Source: Pseudomonas graminis
GTDB taxonomy: Bacteria > Pseudomonadota > Gammaproteobacteria > Pseudomonadales > Pseudomonadaceae
Direction: 5' to 3'
NCBI RefSeq assembly: GCF_002093745.1
Contig: NZ_MTSB01000001.1
Coordinates: 186,001 to 250,000 of the forward strand
Length of the DNA stretch: 64,000 nucleotides
Made by a program: the position numbers and the translations under genes. Of the stretch, positions 25,211 to 34,099 are shown piece after piece. The notes under the pieces are model-generated. The model was not told where the DNA came from, did not search any database, and worked only from the letters and a program-made list of their open reading frames with translations. The stretch's first letter is position 1. Each line of letters begins with the position of its first letter.

Positions 25211-28200
25211 TTACGCACCTTTGGGCGGGTCGGGTAAACGGGTATTGCACATGGCCTGACCGTGGTTTTCCAGGTACGGCGTCAGGATCGGCGCCATGCC
25301 CTTGAGCACCTGTACCGGCAGTGCCGAGGTAAAGCGGAAGCCTTCTGCAGCCCGGCCCGGCACAAATGCAGTCAGCGCGCCGAAGTGGTTGTCACCGATG
25401 TAAAACACGAACGTGGCGGTGCGGTTGATCGCTCTGGAGCTGAGGATGCGTCCGCCCGCACCGATGCTCTCGATCCGGTTATCACCCGTGCCGGTCTTGC
25501 CCCCCATCGCCAGTACGCTGCCGTCCTGCATCCTGAACGTACCCTGCACACGTTTGGCTGTACCGCCGTCGACCACTTGCGACAACGCTTCGCGCATCGC
25601 GGCCGCCACTTCGGACGGCAATACGCGCTGCCCCAGTTCAGGGTTGATGGTCAGTTCGGTTTCATACGGCGTATCGGCGGCGAAGCGTAACGAGTCGATA
25701 CGCACCGGCGGCAGACGAATGCCGTCGTTCTGGATGATGCCGATCAGCTCCGCCAGCGCCGCCGGACGATCCCCCGAACTGCCAATGGCCGTCGCCAGTG
25801 AGGGCACCAGATGGTCGAACGGATAACCCACACGCTGCCAGCGCTGCTCGATGTCCAGAAACGCTTCCACCTCCATCATGGTCCGCACCCGGCTGTCGCG
25901 CGCGCCTTTGTGGCGGCTCTTGAACAGCCAGCCATACACTTCCTGTCGCTCGTAACGGCTGGCCGCCGCCGCATCCTTGAACTGCGCGTCCGGGTGCTTG
26001 AGCAGGTAGCCCACCAGCCACAGGTCCAGCGGGTGAACGCGGGCGATGTAGCCTTGATCGGGCAAGTTGTAAGCGCCCGGGCCGTAGCTCGTGTACAGAT
26101 CGGCCAGGCGCTTGTCGGTCAGTTTCGAGGTCGTTCGGGTTTCTTCCAGGTGCGCACGGACAAACGCATTGAACGTGGCCTGATCGGCACTCGGCAGCAG
26201 GTAGCGATGCACGGCGGCCAGGCGAATCGCCGTCGGATGAATGCCGTCCAGAAAGGTGTCCAGCCGTTCCTGTGTGGTCTTGTCCTTGTAGCGTTTCCAG
26301 AAACGCAGCAGGAACACAGTGCCCTCCCGGTCGGCAAACTGACTCAGGTATTCCTGACGGCGCGGGTTGTCATCATCCTTCAGCAGCGAGGCGCTGTTGT
26401 TGGGCGCTTGATAGGTGCTGTAACGCACGATGTCGCGCATCAGGCGAATGAACGGCAGGTTGATTGACTCACGCAACGACTCGCGCAGGGTCGGGATGCG
26501 CTCGTTGTCTTCACGCCGGAAGTTATTGAAACGGTGCATGCCGCCACCGGTGAAGAAGGCTTCGGCAGGGCTTGCCGAGTAGGTCCGGTCCAGTGCCGCA
26601 GAGAGCATTTTTGCCAGGTTCCGGTCCTTGTTCAGCAGCAGGTAATCGACGGCCCAGCGGGTCAACCGGTCAGGCTCTTCGACAGGGATTTTCCTCAACT
26701 GCGCCGTGTTCATGTCTGCGTAGCGCCCGTGCAATTCGGCGATGATTTCCAGGTAGGTTGTCAGCACGCGCATCTTGGCGGTGGAGCCCAGCTCCAGCTT
26801 GCTGCCCTCGTTGATGTCGAACGGTTGATCGGTGCTGTCGGTCTGCACCCTTACCCTTGAGCCATCTGCACCGCGCTCGAACAACGTAAAGCTGTAGCGC
26901 ACCTGAGCCGTGCTGGCGGGGCTTAGCAGGCGCTCGCCCATCAAACCGACGTTGGCGGCAAATTCAGGGTTTGCCAGATCGCGCAGATACTGGCTGACGC
27001 TGCGCTGCAACTCGCCGTGCAACGTGCTGGTGGCGGACAGGTCCAGGCGGTCCAGATCATAGAGCGGACGATTGAGCAGGTTCGACAAGCGAGTGCGAGC
27101 GACGCTGATGCCTTTGTTGGTTTCGATGGGTTGAATCGTAGGCTGCTGCGCCCAGTCGCGATACGTGACGGTGGTTGCCAGGGCCGCGTCGGCCAGCGGC
27201 TTGTCAATGACGTTAGCCTGGGCCAGCAGACGAATATGGCTGTCGGTCAGTTCTGCGAGTTCGGCACGGCCCTTGGCCAGGTAGTGCGAAGGGCGACGCT
27301 GGGCGATCACCAGCGACAGCACCTCGCGCAACGCCAGCGCCTTTTCGCTCAGCCCCTTTTGATCGGAGGGGCTGGAAGCCAGCACTTCATTGGTCCTGGC
27401 GAAGTCCACGCCGAACCAGACCCGCAGACCTTCGGCCAGGCCATGCACTTCACCGTGCCCCGGCACCGCAGACAGCGGCACACTGTTCAGGTAATCGCGC
27501 ACCACTCTCTGGCGCACTGACAGCGTTTGTTCGCCGGGCTGGTAGGCTCGCACGCTGGCAGAAATCATCTGCCGCAGTTTTTCCGAGCCGGACTGCGTCA
27601 GCCCGTCGGGTGAGTGGCGGTATTTCTCCAACTGAGTCGCCAGCGTACTGCCACCGGCTGACTGGCCGGGGAGGGCAAACATCTTGGCCAACTGCGACCA
27701 CGCGGCCTTGACGAAGCGTGGCCAGTCCACGGCCGGGTTGGCGAGCGGTTGCTGCGGATCCAGCAGGTCACGGTTCTCGATAAACAGAAGACTGTGGACC
27801 AACAACGGCGGGATGGCGGCGAAGGTCGGGTAAAACTGCTGCGGGTAACGAAACTCGTACAGCGGCGCGCTCCGGCAATCGGTGATGGACAGCCCGGCCT
27901 GGGTCTTCTCTTCGTAAGGTACGAAAAAGCCATGCTGAACGTAGCGCATCAACTCCGGGGAAAACCGCGTCTGGCGAGTGATCACGTAATCACGCTTGAG
28001 CAGGCGCGGCAGAAACTCACCCAGCGACGAATAACCGAGACGCTTGTCGAACGGTCCATCGCCCGGGTACACCACCGCATTACTCGGCCCGGCCTGCACC
28101 GAATAACTCAGGTTGGCAGCAAACCGGCTGAATTCCCGCGCCTGTAGCCTCGAACTGCGGCTCTCCATCGCCACGGCCACACCCAGCGCGACCCCGGCCA

Positions 28201-28348
28201 GCACCAAAACCACCCAGAACACCCGCCAACCGTATCGCTTGCGACGAGGACGCTTCGGCGTTCGTGAGTCATCCTGACGGTCAGCTGACATCACATCCTG
28301 CTTGCTATCGGAATGCCGAAATACGCCCATAGTCGATTGTCCGGTCAT
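25211..28348 (-). CDS. Bifunctional transglycosylase/transpeptidase (large class A PBP-like)
   Basis: 1045 residues with a basic cytoplasmic tail (RRKRYGW), one TM anchor about 42-61, a GT51 glycosyltransferase domain (LLVHSLLFIENRDLL replacing the common EDRRF, then GGSTLATQLEKYRHSP) and a transpeptidase domain with the SxxK motif in GSTAKMR and KTGTG near the C-terminus. It would polymerise and cross-link peptidoglycan in the periplasm. It is longer than PBP1A/1B and has a large insertion between the domains. ATG at 28348 or 28330 could be used; neither has a strong ribosome site. It is a separate transcription unit. Confidence 0.85.
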   Translation of the reverse strand: MTGQSTMGVFRHSDSKQDVMSADRQDDSRTPKRPRRKRYGWRVFWVVLVLAGVALGVAVAMESRSSRLQAREFSRFAANLSYSVQAGPSNAVVYPGDGPFDKRLGYSSLGEFLPRLLKRDYVITRQTRFSPELMRYVQHGFFVPYEEKTQAGLSITDCRSAPLYEFRYPQQFYPTFAAIPPLLVHSLLFIENRDLLDPQQPLANPAVDWPRFVKAAWSQLAKMFALPGQSAGGSTLATQLEKYRHSPDGLTQSGSEKLRQMISASVRAYQPGEQTLSVRQRVVRDYLNSVPLSAVPGHGEVHGLAEGLRVWFGVDFARTNEVLASSPSDQKGLSEKALALREVLSLVIAQRRPSHYLAKGRAELAELTDSHIRLLAQANVIDKPLADAALATTVTYRDWAQQPTIQPIETNKGISVARTRLSNLLNRPLYDLDRLDLSATSTLHGELQRSVSQYLRDLANPEFAANVGLMGERLLSPASTAQVRYSFTLFERGADGSRVRVQTDSTDQPFDINEGSKLELGSTAKMRVLTTYLEIIAELHGRYADMNTAQLRKIPVEEPDRLTRWAVDYLLLNKDRNLAKMLSAALDRTYSASPAEAFFTGGGMHRFNNFRREDNERIPTLRESLRESINLPFIRLMRDIVRYSTYQAPNNSASLLKDDDNPRRQEYLSQFADREGTVFLLRFWKRYKDKTTQERLDTFLDGIHPTAIRLAAVHRYLLPSADQATFNAFVRAHLEETRTTSKLTDKRLADLYTSYGPGAYNLPDQGYIARVHPLDLWLVGYLLKHPDAQFKDAAAASRYERQEVYGWLFKSRHKGARDSRVRTMMEVEAFLDIEQRWQRVGYPFDHLVPSLATAIGSSGDRPAALAELIGIIQNDGIRLPPVRIDSLRFAADTPYETELTINPELGQRVLPSEVAAAMREALSQVVDGGTAKRVQGTFRMQDGSVLAMGGKTGTGDNRIESIGAGGRILSSRAINRTATFVFYIGDNHFGALTAFVPGRAAEGFRFTSALPVQVLKGMAPILTPYLENHGQAMCNTRLPDPPKGA

Positions 28349-28841
28349 CCTGTAAACGCACCTGATCCTAGCTTAGACGCTGGGTGGGAATGCGGGGGGG
28401 AAATTGTCGGGTGGGTTTTGAGCTGAATCGAGGTGAACTGTGGAGGGATGTGGTTCGCAGGTTTTGTCTAGGCTCTGTACGAAAAGTGGCTGCGCTCGGT
28501 GATGCTGCGTTAAAACAGGCTCGGACGCGAGCCTAATCGGAATGCTCATTTACAACCCGTAGACTCCGCGTACTCGCCTGTTTTTGCCTTGCCTGACCTT
28601 CGCCACCGACTTTTCGTACAGAACTTAAGCCTGGATGCCTTCCTGTTGATTGGCAGGCGTACAAGCAACAGTCTATCCGCCCGCTAGTCACAGGTGGTCA
28701 AATACTAAATAAATTATTGTGTAGGAAATGTCCGGTAATTACTTCCGGTACTTGATCTCGACTCTAACAACTGATTACGTCCGGTTTTATCAGTGGCGGT
28801 GATGCCCTGCATAATGAATAACGACTGTCGAGATCAATAAA
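28349..28841. other. Intergenic region with MITE-like element
   Basis: 493 bases between the PBP gene and the accessory islet. It contains the inverted-repeat element at 28471-28625 and, downstream, an AT-richer part with TGTGTAGGAAA (28719-28729), similar to the TTGTAGGAA boxes at 62.9-63.3 kb. No gene seen. Confidence 0.6.
28471..28625. mobile_element. MITE-like element with terminal inverted repeats
   Basis: About 155 bp bounded by TCTGTACGAAAAGT at the left and its complement ACTTTTCGTACAGA at the right. Subterminal parts are also partly symmetrical (GTGGCTGCGCTCGG against CGCCACCGACTTT), and an internal hairpin GGCTCGGACGCGAGCC is present. There is no open reading frame. It looks like a non-autonomous transposon or the shell of an insertion sequence; the parent family is not certain. 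Confidence 0.65.
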
Positions 28842-29744
28842 ATGAAGAGTAAGAAAAACAAAGCGCACCGAGTGCTTTTATCCGGACTGCTATGGGTTAT
28901 GTCTTGGCATGCGTTGGCGCACGTAGAGGGGGCGCCTACCGTCAGTGAGCAACCGGCACATCAGGAGCCGACGGTTCCGGATGCAAAAACTTTTATTTCT
29001 GTGGTGCTATCGGATAAGGTTCATCAGATAAATAACACGCTGGACAGCACCACCGCCGTTCATCAGTATGGTTTTACTGCCGTGCGTGGACAGCATGTAC
29101 TCATCGCGACCCCGGACAGCGATGACCACCAGAAATGGAAGCTGGAATTTCAGGTGGACGGAGGGGAGTGGCAGGTCAAACGTCACTCATTGGCCGAAAG
29201 GGTCGACGGGTTGATCCCCGGGTCTCAGGTCAATATACGTATCGTTGCGACCGACGGTGCCCTGTTTGATAGCGCCGACTACAGGGTGGTGTTCGGCTCT
29301 TTTCCTTATATGAATTATGACTTGCACCATCAGGCGGGATTCAGGTTGATTCCATATGGTTTTACCGACCCTCCTTTTCTGGCGACTCAGGCGCTTACAG
29401 AGGCGATGCTGGACGCGACGTTTACAGACAGCAAGGCTTTTCCATTGGAAGGCGGAGTGCTGGATTTTTTGCTCGGTGTTGAAAATGACGTCGCCGTGAC
29501 GTATACCTCGGACAGCGCTGGAAAGATCATGCAGTTGATAACGTTCGACCGATGTGAAGGTGGACGACTGGCCGATAACTTCACGTACTACAGCGAGAAC
29601 GGCAGAGAAACGTGGAGTACACGCTATCAGCTAAAAAAATATTGGGCCAGGAATGTACTGCCGGAACAATTGGCTGATAAACCGCACATTTATAATTTCG
29701 GACATGTTTGCAAACGATGGCTAACTCACTGGTCCAGAAACTGA
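28842..29744 (+). CDS. Unknown secreted 300-residue protein
   Basis: I do not recognise this protein. It has a clear Sec signal: basic MKSKKNKAHR, hydrophobic VLLSGLLWVMSW, cleavage site ALA before H27. The mature part begins with a Pro/Glu-rich linker, then a beta-rich region (VHQYGFTAVRGQHVLIATPD, KLEFQVDGGEWQVKR, GLIPGSQVNIRIVATDG) like an Ig or jelly-roll domain, then a C-terminal part with two cysteines (FDRCEGG, GHVCKRW) that could pair. Base composition is lower in GC than its neighbours and it follows a MITE-like element, which suggests acquisition. The ribosome site is weak (CGAGATC). Confidence 0.7.
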   Translation: MKSKKNKAHRVLLSGLLWVMSWHALAHVEGAPTVSEQPAHQEPTVPDAKTFISVVLSDKVHQINNTLDSTTAVHQYGFTAVRGQHVLIATPDSDDHQKWKLEFQVDGGEWQVKRHSLAERVDGLIPGSQVNIRIVATDGALFDSADYRVVFGSFPYMNYDLHHQAGFRLIPYGFTDPPFLATQALTEAMLDATFTDSKAFPLEGGVLDFLLGVENDVAVTYTSDSAGKIMQLITFDRCEGGRLADNFTYYSENGRETWSTRYQLKKYWARNVLPEQLADKPHIYNFGHVCKRWLTHWSRN

Positions 29745-29883
29745 TCTCAGTGTAACTGCTCTGCCCAGGGCCACTTGGGCAGCGCATTTCTACTTCTATA
29801 ACCAGGCCCCGCGTGGCGAACAAAAAATGCTTTTTCCTATTGCTAGTGGAAGCGTGCCCGGAAGAGCCTTGGCGTTGGGGACA

Positions 29884-30594
29884 TCAAACATGAGTGTCAA
29901 TCGTCGGCGTGCGCTCATCCTCCCGCTTCGGCGCGTTGCGCTCCACTTGATAAAGAATGGTGTTGATGAAGTTGCCGATGTGATTGCGGCTGAATACCTG
30001 CCCGTAGTCAATGACCTTGCTGTAATTCTCTAGATTAAGCGCGTACCGTGTGTCCAGCTTTTCCGTGTAGTGATCTACGAGTTCCATGATGCTTTTGGCG
30101 TTCTTGCGCAGGTCGTCTTTCAATGACTGGCGCTCGTTTAGCTTCTCGGTCAGGTAGGTGAACTCTGCAGGAGTGAGTACACCGTCAGGGTCGGTAACCT
30201 GAATCTCCTCATCAAAACCCAGTGTGAAGCCAAAGTTCTTTTTTGACAGCTCTGGATTTAAATAAGGAAGCTGCTGTTTGAAGTCGTGGTAATTGTCGTA
30301 CATGCGAAACATTTCCAGGTTCGATGTTTTGATGAGGTCCTTCAGGTAGCTATTTTTGAGGTCATCAAGCTCTTCTTGGGGAAGCGCCTTGTAGAACGAA
30401 GCGATTTCTCCTTTTGAATTTTTTGTCAACCAGGGGGAGTCCACGTAGCGGTAGAACTCTTCATTAGGATTTCGTTGTTTTATGACCGGCTTTGCAGTGT
30501 CGCTTTTTACGTTTTCAGGCGGCGGCGTGGAGGGACGACTGTTGAGTGTGCCACGCGAGCTTTGTAACGTTGAGAGTGAAGCATTTATGTTCAT
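29884..30594 (-). CDS. Unknown 236-residue protein with effector-like N-terminus and EF-hand-like loop
   Basis: Not recognised. The first 25 residues are Ser/Thr/Pro-rich (MNINASLSTLQSSRG...STPPPE), with an aliphatic residue at position 3 and no acidic residue in the first 12, features listed for P. syringae type III effectors, though weak alone. The rest is hydrophilic and helical. V133-E144 (VTDPDGVLTPAE) matches an EF-hand loop at positions 3, 5, 6, 8 and 12 but lacks the first Asp. No signal peptide or membrane helix. No convincing hrp box was found upstream. It converges on the secreted unknown gene, inside a lower-GC islet. Confidence 0.65.
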   Translation of the reverse strand: MNINASLSTLQSSRGTLNSRPSTPPPENVKSDTAKPVIKQRNPNEEFYRYVDSPWLTKNSKGEIASFYKALPQEELDDLKNSYLKDLIKTSNLEMFRMYDNYHDFKQQLPYLNPELSKKNFGFTLGFDEEIQVTDPDGVLTPAEFTYLTEKLNERQSLKDDLRKNAKSIMELVDHYTEKLDTRYALNLENYSKVIDYGQVFSRNHIGNFINTILYQVERNAPKREDERTPTIDTHV

Positions 30595-30667
30595 GCCAAG
30601 GACTCGTCGGTAGTAAAGTTAAATTACTAACGGCCGTCCTCAGCAAAACTTGGCCTGATAAACCCGT

Positions 30668-30679
30668 AGGAAATTTCCT
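30668..30679. promoter_or_regulatory. Perfect palindrome AGGAAATTTCCT
   Basis: A 12-bp perfect palindrome, 74 bases upstream of the unknown gene at 29884-30594 and 28 bases past the opgC stop. Possible operator; no regulator is evident. Confidence 0.35.
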
Positions 30680-30706
30680 GGCGAGCACATTGTTGTGACG
30701 CGGTTC

Positions 30707-31837
30707 TCAAGTAGCTAAAAGCGTTGGCGATTTCCCCAGTCGCTTATTCAACTCCAACCCGTTCGCCATCAGCATCATCAGCCCCAACCCGACTATTGCC
30801 GTGGTCACTTGCATCGGCCATGTATCACCGGCCAGGGCATTCGCCATGTCTGCCAGCGGAGCGAGCAATACACCCAGACAGAAGACTTCCAACGAGTAAC
30901 GCCCCATGCGGCAGGTCTGACGGGCGGGCCAGTTTTCGAGCCAGTTGCCTGAAGTGGGCAGCAGTCGGGCGACGACGTAGACCAGGGCGAGGAAGTGCAG
31001 CAGACGCGCGGGTGCCAGGTCGGTTTTGCTGATGGGGTACAGCGCGTCGAGGTGGAGGGTCGAGACCAGTGCAGCGTGCAGATCGGGCCATTTTTCGCTG
31101 AAGGTCAAAGCCCCGGCGATCAGTACGTAAAAGGCAGCCATCAGGAGCAGCGGTTGTTGGTGGCGTGGGGGGCGTTCCGGTGTCGCCGATGTTTCGCTGC
31201 GCAACGCACAGGCACCGCCGAGAATGAACAGCAACTGCCAGGCCACCGGGTTGAAGTACCACACACCGCCGCCTTCGTAGGCGCGCAGGTTCCAGCCGAA
31301 CAGCGGCACCATCAGGTACAGCGCAATCGACAGGCCGACCGCCACTTCGAGTTTGCGCAGCATCAACGGCAATGTCAGTGGCAGCGTCAGCAGCAGGACG
31401 ATGTACAGCGGCAATGGATCGGTCAGGTTGGGCTTGAAACGCAGCAGCAATTCATCGGCCAGTGCCTGTTGCGGGTTGCCGACGAAGTATTCGAGGCCCA
31501 TCTGCTGGACCATGTCTCGGGTTTCGACATGATTATTGGCGACGAAGACGATGCCCATCAGCAAGGTCAGCAAAAAAATGTGTACCACATACAGCACCCA
31601 GGTGCGGCGCAGGATCCGCACGCCGGCCACCAGCATGCCGTCGCGGCGGGCAATGCGCCCATAGGCCATGATTGCGGCGTAGCCAGCGAGGAAAACAAAA
31701 ACTTCTGCGGCATCGCTGAAGCCGAAGTTGCGTAACGTCAGCTGCGCCAGAGGATTGTCCGGTACGTGATCCCAGAATATGAAGATCAGCGCCAGGCCCC
31801 GAAAGAAGTCGACTCGATGATCGCGTCCGTGAGTCAT
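30707..31837 (-). CDS. opgC: OpgC family membrane acyltransferase
   Basis: 376 residues with about ten membrane helices and the OpgC start RVDFFRGLALIFIFWDHVP, followed by FGFSDAAEVFVFLAGYAA. OpgC proteins succinylate osmoregulated periplasmic glucans, moving the acyl group across the inner membrane. WYFNPVAWQLLFILGG is another family stretch. The glucan synthesis genes opgGH are not here. Single gene, minus strand. The donor and acceptor in this organism are inferred from family membership. Confidence 0.82.
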   Translation of the reverse strand: MTHGRDHRVDFFRGLALIFIFWDHVPDNPLAQLTLRNFGFSDAAEVFVFLAGYAAIMAYGRIARRDGMLVAGVRILRRTWVLYVVHIFLLTLLMGIVFVANNHVETRDMVQQMGLEYFVGNPQQALADELLLRFKPNLTDPLPLYIVLLLTLPLTLPLMLRKLEVAVGLSIALYLMVPLFGWNLRAYEGGGVWYFNPVAWQLLFILGGACALRSETSATPERPPRHQQPLLLMAAFYVLIAGALTFSEKWPDLHAALVSTLHLDALYPISKTDLAPARLLHFLALVYVVARLLPTSGNWLENWPARQTCRMGRYSLEVFCLGVLLAPLADMANALAGDTWPMQVTTAIVGLGLMMLMANGLELNKRLGKSPTLLAT

Positions 31838-32131
31838 AACGGTGGACTCTTGAAAGTGCTAATGAATAAGGATCGGCCACGCAGGCTCAGGTTCCAGGCC
31901 GGCGACCAGTGACGTTCGGCGGCGCGGCAGGGTGCCGTTATGCGTCGGAAAATGCAAAGGCGGGCTATTACAGGATGTCTCCAGCGCGTCGGTTTCCGAG
32001 CGTCGGGGCCGACATCGCTCAGGCTCGGAGGTGCGATCACGCCCGGTAATGTCAGCCATCAACAGTAATCATTCTCATCTTACTTTGTGTTACTGTATAA
32101 CGGTTGCAGTCAACTCAACGGAGAGATTTCC
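31838..32131. other. Divergent intergenic region opgC/rpmE2
   Basis: 294 bases holding the promoters of opgC and the L31 gene and the Zur-like box. Small open frames overlap on all sides and none is credible. Confidence 0.5.
32089..32101 (+). promoter_or_regulatory. Candidate Zur box upstream of L31-B gene
   Basis: GTTACTGTATAAC is a near-perfect palindrome (GTTA...TAAC arms) closely resembling the Zur consensus GTTATANTATAAC. It lies 30 bases upstream of the zinc-independent L31 gene, a standard Zur target. Confidence 0.7.
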
Positions 32132-32413
32132 ATGAAACCCGATATCCATCCTGCTTACCGCACCGTGCTGTTCCACGACACCGCCGCCGATGCGTACTTC
32201 TTGATCGGCTCGACCGTAGACACTGATCGGACCCAGCAGCACACCGACGGCACGACCTATCCCTATGTCGCGCTCGACGTCTCCAGCGCCTCGCATCCGA
32301 TGTACACCGGCCAGCAGCGCAAGACCACCACCGAAGGCCGCATCGCGGGTTTCAACAAGCGTTTCGCTGCCTTCGGCTCAGGTGGCAAGAAAGAAACCGC
32401 AGCGGCTCAATGA
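32132..32413 (+). CDS. rpmE2: Zinc-independent 50S ribosomal protein L31 type B
   Basis: 93 residues, the L31 type B (YkgM) form: [27 protein letters not shown] and [22 protein letters not shown]. It has no cysteine at all, whereas the housekeeping L31 binds zinc through cysteines. Under zinc starvation it replaces the zinc form in ribosomes, sparing metal. ATG at 32132 has CGGAGAGATTTC upstream. A Zur-like palindrome in the promoter supports this regulation. Confidence 0.92.
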   Translation: MKPDIHPAYRTVLFHDTAADAYFLIGSTVDTDRTQQHTDGTTYPYVALDVSSASHPMYTGQQRKTTTEGRIAGFNKRFAAFGSGGKKETAAAQ

Positions 32414-32425
32414 GCTGTCTGACTT

Positions 32426-32473
32426 CCCGGCCGTGGGCATTTCGTATGGATTGCCCACGACCGGGATTTTTTT
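32426..32473 (+). terminator. Rho-independent terminator of rpmE2
   Basis: CCCGGCCGTGGGCA pairs with TGCCCACGACCGGG (one mismatch) and is followed by ATTTTTTT. It lies 12 bases after the rpmE2 stop. Confidence 0.85.
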
Positions 32474-32564
32474 GCCTGAATTTCAGGCCAGCGGCCAATC
32501 ATCTACTGGACTAACAGCCAGAATTGCTTTTATCTTCGCGGCCTGAAAAACAGGAGTAGCCGCT

Positions 32565-33656
32565 TTGAAAAAGTCAGTCGCCATCGTTTTCGGTGGGCAA
32601 TCCAGCGAGCATGAGGTTTCGTTGCAGTCAGCACGCAACGTGATCAATGCGATTGATCGTGAACGCTATGCGCTGACCTTGATCGGCGTTGACAAACTGG
32701 GCCGCTGGTTGCGTTTCGAAGAGGCCGATTACCTGCTCAACGCCGATGATCCTGCGCGGATCAGACTGAGCGCGTCGGGTAAGCAACTGTCGTTGTTGCC
32801 GGGCAGTACGGGCGGGCAGTTCGTCGAGGTCGAGACGGGCAAAGCGCTGGCAAATATCGACGTGGTGTTCCCGCTGATCCACGGCGCATTTGGTGAAGAT
32901 GGCGCATTGCAGGGTGTATTGCGGATGCTGGCCGTCCCTTTTGTGGGCGCAGACGTACTGGCCTCTGCCGCGTGCATGGACAAGGACGTGACCAAGCGTC
33001 TGTTGCGTGACGCGGGCATCAATGTCGCCCCGTTCCTGGTACTGACCCGCGGCCAGAGCCTTTCATTCGCCGATGCTTCTGCGCAACTGGGCCTGCCGAT
33101 GTTCGTCAAGCCGGCCAATCAGGGGTCGTCGGTGGGTGTCAGCAAGGTCGCTGACGAGGCTGAGTTCGACGCGGCACTGGCGCTGGGTTTCGAGTTCGAT
33201 CACAAATTGCTGATCGAGCAAGGCATCGTCGGCCGGGAAGTGGAGTGCGCGGTGCTGGGTAATCTTGAGCCGCAGGTCAGTGTCTGCGGTGAAGTGATCG
33301 CCAACGATGAGTTCTACGCCTACGACACCAAGTACCTGAACGGCGATCAGGCACGCATCGCCATCCCTGCCGAGATGCCTGCCGATCTGAGTGATCAGGT
33401 GCGTGACGTTGCGCTGCAGGCGTACCGAGTGCTGGGGTGTGCGGGGCTGTCACGGGTCGATTTTTTCGTCACCGACGCACGCGAAATCATCATCAATGAG
33501 GTCAACACGCTGCCCGGCTTCACCTCGATCAGCATGTACCCCAAACTCTGGCAGGCCAGCGGTCTGACCTACGCCGAGCTGATCCACCGGCTGATCATGC
33601 TGGCCTTCGAGCGGGCAGAGCAGGCGCGCCTGCTCAAGACCGACATCTTCGCATGA
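32565..33656 (+). CDS. ddl: D-alanine--D-alanine ligase
   Basis: 363 residues of the ATP-grasp Ddl family, which joins two D-alanines for peptidoglycan precursors. Marks: [19 protein letters not shown] at the N-terminus, [28 protein letters not shown] and the C-terminal [19 protein letters not shown]. Size matches DdlA-type enzymes, and no mur/fts cluster surrounds it, so it is the stand-alone paralogue and not the division-cluster ddlB. Its stop overlaps the Nudix start by 4 bases. Confidence 0.92.
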   Translation: MKKSVAIVFGGQSSEHEVSLQSARNVINAIDRERYALTLIGVDKLGRWLRFEEADYLLNADDPARIRLSASGKQLSLLPGSTGGQFVEVETGKALANIDVVFPLIHGAFGEDGALQGVLRMLAVPFVGADVLASAACMDKDVTKRLLRDAGINVAPFLVLTRGQSLSFADASAQLGLPMFVKPANQGSSVGVSKVADEAEFDAALALGFEFDHKLLIEQGIVGREVECAVLGNLEPQVSVCGEVIANDEFYAYDTKYLNGDQARIAIPAEMPADLSDQVRDVALQAYRVLGCAGLSRVDFFVTDAREIIINEVNTLPGFTSISMYPKLWQASGLTYAELIHRLIMLAFERAEQARLLKTDIFA

Positions 33657-34063
33657 AGGTCATCAACATTGCGGCGGCGCTGTTGATCGGTGCGGATGGC
33701 CGGACCCTGCTGGTACGCAAGCGCGGTACTCAGGCATTCATGCAGCCGGGCGGCAAGATCGAGGCTGGCGAACCGGCACCGTCGGCGCTGGCCAGAGAGC
33801 TTGAAGAAGAACTCGGGCTGGCCATCGACCCGCAGCAGGCCTTGTTTCTGGGCGAGTTCGCAGCACCCGCTGCGAACGAGCCGGGCTTTGAGGTTCGTTG
33901 CCAGCTTTATGAAGTCAGGACGGGTGCCGACGTACTGCCCGCCGCCGAGATCGAAGAAGTGATCTGGGTCGGTGCAGACAGTCTGCCGGGGCTGCATCTG
34001 GCCCCTCTGACCCGTGATTTGATCCTGCCGCTGTACCGGCAGCGACAGACCCAAAACGTCTGA
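33653..34063 (+). CDS. Nudix hydrolase
   Basis: 136 residues with a complete Nudix box [23 protein letters not shown] (residues about 38-60). Nudix enzymes cleave nucleoside diphosphates linked to another group; the substrate here is not known. Translationally coupled to ddl by a 4-base overlap. The N-terminal strand [23 protein letters not shown] is typical of the MutT-like subgroup. Confidence 0.88.
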   Translation: MKVINIAAALLIGADGRTLLVRKRGTQAFMQPGGKIEAGEPAPSALARELEEELGLAIDPQQALFLGEFAAPAANEPGFEVRCQLYEVRTGADVLPAAEIEEVIWVGADSLPGLHLAPLTRDLILPLYRQRQTQNV

Positions 34064-34099
34064 AAACAAGCGTCGTCCCATGCCCTGCGGACGGCGCTG

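Noticed and set aside
30595..30706. hrp box (GGAACC-N16-CCAC) before the effector-like gene
   Set aside because: AGAACC occurs but no CCACNNA follows at the right distance.
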